64,000 nucleotides of DNA from Oryzias latipes (lineage: Eukaryota > Chordata > Actinopteri > Beloniformes > Adrianichthyidae). Numbering within the stretch: position 1 is the first letter of the stretch; each line of letters starts with the position of its first letter. Location of the stretch: assembly GCF_002234675.1 (NCBI RefSeq), contig NC_019859.2:531376-595375 (forward strand). Direction: 5' to 3'. A program made the translations under genes and the position numbers. Positions 59,271 to 64,000 of the stretch are shown piece by piece. The notes under the pieces were generated by a model. That model did not search any database. It was not told the origin of the DNA and saw only the letters and a list, made by a program, of their open reading frames with translations.

Positions 59271-60888
59271 ATGTTTGGCTTCAGTGGGGGGCGTGACAGA
59301 CCTCCCACCAGGGTAGAACCTCTGGGCGGCAGTTCTGCTGATGCAGCGTCCTTCATCACAGTGAGGCTGAGAGGAGCCAGCGTTCACCCTGAGCGAGGCC
59401 GCATCCACGCCAAAACCCATTCTGGGATGTCTGTGCCCCCCCATGAAGCCCTGGACCTCCCCCCAGCGCTCACTGGGGGGGTCTGCTGGCTGAATGAAAG
59501 TCGGTCTTTGGTTCTTCGTTGAGCCTTCCAGAACCACATGAATGCTAGCCGTTTAGCATCAGTGCCCACATCAGCCGCCGCACAGGTTATCCTGGCGTCA
59601 TAGTAACGGCGCCGACCACAGCTTGGCGTGATTGTTGGCGTTCGGGAGGAGCGGTTGGCATGGCAGTGACACATCCTGGTGATGATGAGGCCGAGTCCGA
59701 TAGCAGAGGAAACATCAAAACCTAAATGCAGCGGCCCTGTGGTCCAGTGTCCTGCACCCCAGCGGTCAGGAAAGCTTTCAGTTCAGCTGACCCACAACCT
59801 TCCGCCACTAGAGTCTCTGTGCACGACGCCCCCCACCAGTGAGCATGGGGGGCAGCAACCAAAGCAGGGATGGGAACTGGGGGAGGCTCAGCGAGCAACC
59901 CTCACAGCCGTACAGCGTCCCACCCCTGTGTGCCACGTCTTCATCAACTGCAGAACCAGCGCCGTCACGGCAGCGGAGGACGTCGTCGCCGGTGTGTTGA
60001 TGTGAGGGGGGGCACTGAGGCCGCCGCTCAGCCCTTCAGTTTGTGTTTCTACCATCAGAAGGATCTTTGATCTGCTCCGATCCAGGTTCTGAAAGACCGA
60101 AATGCCTCATGGTAAAGCGCAGAACCCGCCCATGTCTGCTCCTTCTGATCAAACATCCGTCCACTTCATCCAGGTCTTCCTGCTCTAGATTCCATCTGCA
60201 CTGCAGAATTTTCCAAACCAGAACCGGGTCCAGAAAAATCCAAACAGCAAGAGCCAACAAAAGGAAACGGTTTCACACTATACCAGAACCATGTGGACGC
60301 ACCGGGTTCTCTGAAGATGACAGAACCTCGCCGTTTACACCTGAATGTTTTGGCCAAACACAGATCACAACCGATCTCCTTTTTTTCTGCTTTAACGGTG
60401 AAAAAGTGTCTGAATGTCCCTCTGAGCGCTACTTTCCCTGAGTTAGATCAGAACCAGAACATCGCCGCTGAAGGTTTGTCTCACGTCCGAACGCCACATT
60501 GCTGTGAGTGACATCTGAGCGTTCCAGCTTCCCACAGAACCTCGCCGTTTTCACGCCCGAATGGTTCTGATCACATGGTCCTGTCCAAACGTAAGACTGA
60601 GCGGGATCAGAGTTCTGCTGCGATAAACACTCTGCAGGTTTGCCGTGATGACTTCACGTTCGATTCCTTCACCTGAAAAACGTTACGGCGGAGACGACAC
60701 GGAGTCTGCGAGCTCTGCAGCCATGACAACACGAGAGGAAAGTGACACATATGGAACACGCCTCCGTGTTTAGCGGTAGGTACAGAAACGTCACGCCGTC
60801 AGTCTGTCCCACAAGAACGTCAGGAGAGGTTTTCCAAAATTCCAAACGGAGAATGAGGCAGGCACAGCTGATCCAAGCTTGGCACCAG
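59271..60888. other. Intergenic, nothing recognised
   Basis: 1.6 kb of unique-looking sequence. Open frames are under 135 codons with no family resemblance. It may lie within a long 3' UTR of spred2, but I see no support. Confidence 0.4.
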
Positions 60889-62139
60889 CTTCCAGAGGTT
60901 TGGACAGTACTGGCCCAAGTCTCCAGACGTTTGGACAGTACTGGCCCAAGTCTCCAGACGTTTGGACAGTACTGGCCCAAGTCTCCAGACGTTTGGACAG
61001 TACTGGCCCAAGTCTCCAGACGTTTGGACAGTACTGGTCCAAACTGGTCCCAGATGTTTGGACAGAATTGGTCCAAACTGGTCCCACATGTTTGGACAGA
61101 ACTGGTCCTAGACGTTTGGACAGAACTGGTCCAAACTGGTCCCAGACGTTTGGACAGAATTCGTCCAAACTGGTCCCAGACTTTTGGACAGAACTGGTCC
61201 AAACTGGTCCCAGACGTTTGGACAGAATTGGTCCAAACTGGTCCCAGACGTTTGGACAGAACTGGTCCAAGTCTCCAGACGTTTGCACAGAACTGGTCCA
61301 AACTGGTCCCAGATGTTTGGAGAGTACTGGTCCAAACTGGTCCCAGATGTTTGGACAGAACTGGTCCAAACTGGTCCCAGACGTTTGGACAGAACTGGTC
61401 CAAACTGGTCCCAGACGTTTGGACAGAATTGGTCCAAACTGGTCCCAGACGTTTGGACACAGCTGGTCCAAACTGGTCCCAGATGTTTGGAGAGTACTGG
61501 TCCAAACTGGTCCCAGACGTTTGGACAGAACTGGTCCAAGTCTCCAGACCTTTGCACAGAACTGGTCCAAACTGGTCCCAGACGTTTGGACAGAACTGGT
61601 CCAAACTGGTCCCAGACGTTTGGACAGAACTGGTCCAAGTCTCCAGACGTTTGCACAGAACTGGTCCAAACTGTTCCCAGATGTTTGGACAGAACTGGTC
61701 CAAACTGGTCCCAGACGTTTGGACAGAACTGTTCCAAACTGGTCGCAGACGTTTGGACAGAACTGGTCCAAACTGGTCTCAGACGTTTGGACAGAATTGG
61801 TCCAAACTGGTCCCAGACGTTTGGACACAACTGGTCCAAACTGGTCCCAGATGTTTGGAGAGTACTGGTCCAAACTGGTCCCAGACGTTTGGACAGAACT
61901 GGTCCAAGTCTCCAGACGTTTGCACAGAACTGGTCCAAACTGGTCCCAGATGTTTGGAGAGTACTGGTCCAAACTGGTCCCAGACGTTTGGACAGAACTG
62001 GTCCAAACTGGTCCCAGACGTTTGGACAGAATTGGTCCAAACTGGTCCCAGACGTTTGGAACTGGTCCAAGTCTCCAGACGTATGGACAGCACTGGTCCA
62101 AACTGGTCCCAAACATTTGGACAGAACTGGTCCAAACAC
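60889..62139. repeat. 34-bp minisatellite with hairpin-forming units
   Basis: About 37 units, mostly 34 bp (GTTTGGACAGAACTGGTCCA core) with 31-bp variants containing AAGTCTCCAGACG. Each long unit contains TTTGGAC and GTCCAAA seven bases apart. 34 and 31 are both 1 modulo 3, so frames rotate and stay open on both strands (up to 468 codons) without coding meaning. Confidence 0.96.
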
Positions 62140-62554
62140 GGGGCTTAACGGTCCTTGACTTATCCCAGTTAGGCCCAGTTCATGTGTTGGTCTCTTGTTG
62201 GTCTGCTTCAGAGCCAAAGTCCTTCGTTCCTGTGGTCGGTTCATCGGGGCTAAAACGTTGATTATACTTGTCGGCTTTTCAAACGGATCAAAGGAATCAA
62301 CCCGATTCACTTCTGCAGGCAGAGTCCTGCCTCTGAAGGCGGGAACGCTCCTCTGACTTCAGCCCTGCTGGTGGGATTTGGAAGTGCACGTGCACGGCGA
62401 CACCGCTCACTCATTCATGAACGTTCTCTCTAGAAATGACCTCTGACCTTCACAAAGGAAAACCAGGATTTAAATCTGTTCACACAAACGACGACAGAAA
62501 TCACAGCGGCCTTTGATGGCAGGTGGTCTTGGGGGTGGGCGGGGCTGCGGCGCC

Positions 62555-63816
62555 TCAGCTCGCAGCCTTGTGCTTGCCGCCGCAGCAGCGGCAGGCCACA
62601 CCGCAGCGGTGGCACGCCCGCAGCGGGCCGTAGCAGCACATGCAGGGGGCCAGTAGGGACAGGCCCACCAGCGCCGCCCAGCGCAGGCAGAAGTGCTCGT
62701 CTCTGGTGTCGCAGGAGCAAGGGTCGAAGTACTCGCCCTCCGGGTCGGACATGCAGTGGTACAGCAGGCTGTCGGCGCACCAGATGAAGCTGACCCGCCG
62801 GATGCAGGTCCGAACGGGGTCCGGGGCCTCCTGGCAGCGGCCCCGCCAGTTCTCCTCCAGCCTGAACATGTCCTGACAGTACACGCAGCGGAGGTGCTCC
62901 GCGTCCTCCGCGTGCCGTTTGCATTTGGCCGGGAGGGGCCTAGGGGGCAGAGTCACCACCGTCCTGTGGGCCCCTCCGAGGTCGCCGCAGCCCGCCTTGC
63001 TGTCGCAGCACGGCCGCACGCCGCAGCTAAGCGGAAACGGGTAGAGGTGGTCCCGCTGGTCCCGCTTGGGTGCGTCCTTCTTGGTGAAGTGCACGTAGGT
63101 GTCCGGCGTGTGAGGCGGGACCAGGTTGTCCTGGGTGGAGTTAGCATGCCGGTAGTCCTCGTAGCCGGTGAGCCAGCCTCGCTCTCGCGGGTTGATGCGT
63201 ACGATGTCATCCTCGTCCACCTGGAAGCCAACGCGATGGGGGATGATGTGCACCGCCTGCAAACACGAGGACCACATGGGCGGAGTCAGAGAGGAACCGC
63301 AGCTGGGGGTACAGAACCCCTCCAGGCTGGGACAGTAGACGGTTCTGCCGAGTTCTTACCACAATCCTCCCCGTGAACGCGGCAGAAACGCGGCATAGGT
63401 GAATTTCTGATCTACTGATCTAACGGCAGATTGATTATCAAAAAAGCACCAGGAACTCTCTGACAACAGACGATGATGGGAACCTGGGCTCTTACTGTAC
63501 CGGAGGAACAGAACCTCTCTAAAGCTTCAGCTGTCTGGTGGATCCGGTCCCTGCGGTGAAACTGGACTTTTCTTCAAGGAGTTCAAGAACCCATCAGATA
63601 CAGATACATCAGCTACACTAAAGCGTCAGGAAGACACTTTCTGTCTGTGAGGCCACTCACCTGCTCCAGGAAGCAGTGCTCCAAGGCTCGGGGCTGCTCG
63701 TAGAAATGTCCCAGAATGCAGTGGGGCCGGCGGGGTTCGCAGAAGTAGGCAGGAACCCAAGCGGTCATCGCTGGCTCTCTCCTCTGGGAGGAGTTGGAGG
63801 AACTGTCTGTGGCTGT
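62555..63816 (-). CDS. spred2: Spred2, last two exons
   Basis: Sprouty-related membrane-associated inhibitor of Ras-Raf-MAPK signalling that works with neurofibromin. Exon 63816-63661 (52 codons, TATDSSSNSSQRREP onward) is the linker; exon 63256-62555 (233 residues) is the C-terminus. The latter begins with the KIT-binding region (FQVDEDDIVRINPRERGWLT, GYEDYRH) and continues into the cysteine-rich Sprouty domain: CVYCQDMFRLEENWRGRCQE, APDPVRTCIRRVSF, YHCMSDPEGEYFDPCSCDT and the palmitoylated end CHRCGVACRCCGGKHKAAS. The linker TATDSSSNSSQ and the ending favour Spred2 over Spred1 and Spred3. Both exons are phase 0. The EVH1 domain exons lie beyond the right edge. Downstream, 62140-62554 is probably 3' UTR. 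Confidence 0.93.
63257..63660 (-). other. spred2 intron
   Basis: 404 bases, GTGAGT donor at 63660 and TTTGCAG acceptor at 63257. Nothing else seen. 63817-64000 is the start of the next intron upstream. Confidence 0.85.
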
Positions 63817-64000
63817 CTGGAGGACAAAGGAGGAGCAGATGTTAGTGAAAGGATGTCTCTCCGTCCAAGGGAGGAACATCCAGGAACAGCCTGAAGGAAC
63901 AGCTGGATCTGCAGCTGGTTGAAACATCCCTGTCAAACCTGCTGTGTTCACCTGGACAGGAAGTGTGACTGAGGGGCTTTGTAAAGCGGGAATCTGTCTA

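Noticed and set aside
60742-62310. Frames of 320-468 codons near 61 kb
   Set aside because: Translations of the 34-bp minisatellite (WSKLVPDVWTEL and similar).

Overview
This is vertebrate, almost certainly teleost, genomic DNA. Coding sequence is split into short exons with GT-AG introns. Three genes read as clear orthologues of vertebrate genes (aftiphilin, RAB1A and SPRED2, neighbours on human 2p14 as far as I recall). The immune gene has the fish-type PYD-FISNA-NACHT-LRR-B30.2 layout, and the mobile DNA is typical of fish: RTE-type LINE, PIF/Harbinger-like, hAT and piggyBac-like elements, a Tc1 relic and tRNA-derived SINEs. Species cannot be fixed from sequence alone; a medaka-like fish would be a guess.

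Layout. 1-12.2 kb (minus): 5' part of a sodium/calcium exchanger of NCX1 type, with a large coding exon (9825-11620) and the two alternative exons A (1987-2093) and B (1647-1747). The intron between them carries two minisatellites and several transposon copies. 14.9-36.3 kb (minus): one NLR gene model (PYD 36252-35985; FISNA-NACHT 33965-32120; three LRR exons 17928-16689; PRY-SPRY 15592-14939). All exon phases agree, but the last exon has a one-base frame break. The intron between NACHT and LRR exons is about 14 kb and consists almost wholly of a decamer minisatellite. 37.5-44.05 kb: a 33-bp satellite. 44.4-50.4 kb (plus): aftph, complete. 51.1-54.7 kb (minus): rab1a, complete, convergent with aftph. 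55-62.1 kb: transposons, a 56-bp minisatellite full of CRE and E-box motifs, a SINE and a 34-bp minisatellite. 62.5-64 kb (minus): the last two exons of spred2.

By length about 25 kb (roughly 40%) of the window is tandem repeat, in six unrelated arrays. These arrays explain nearly all the very long open frames; none looks protein-coding. The most unusual signals are: an 11-bp minisatellite that grew inside a LINE endonuclease reading frame; a 33-bp satellite whose unit is also found once at the end of a nearby Harbinger-like element; a retroelement insertion in the decamer array whose boundaries are shown by an empty copy of the same site in the array; and the CRE/E-box array between rab1a and spred2.

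The genes do not form a functional cluster. The exchanger moves calcium across the plasma membrane, aftiphilin and Rab1 act in clathrin and ER-Golgi traffic, Spred2 restrains Ras-MAPK signalling, and the NLR is an innate immune sensor.
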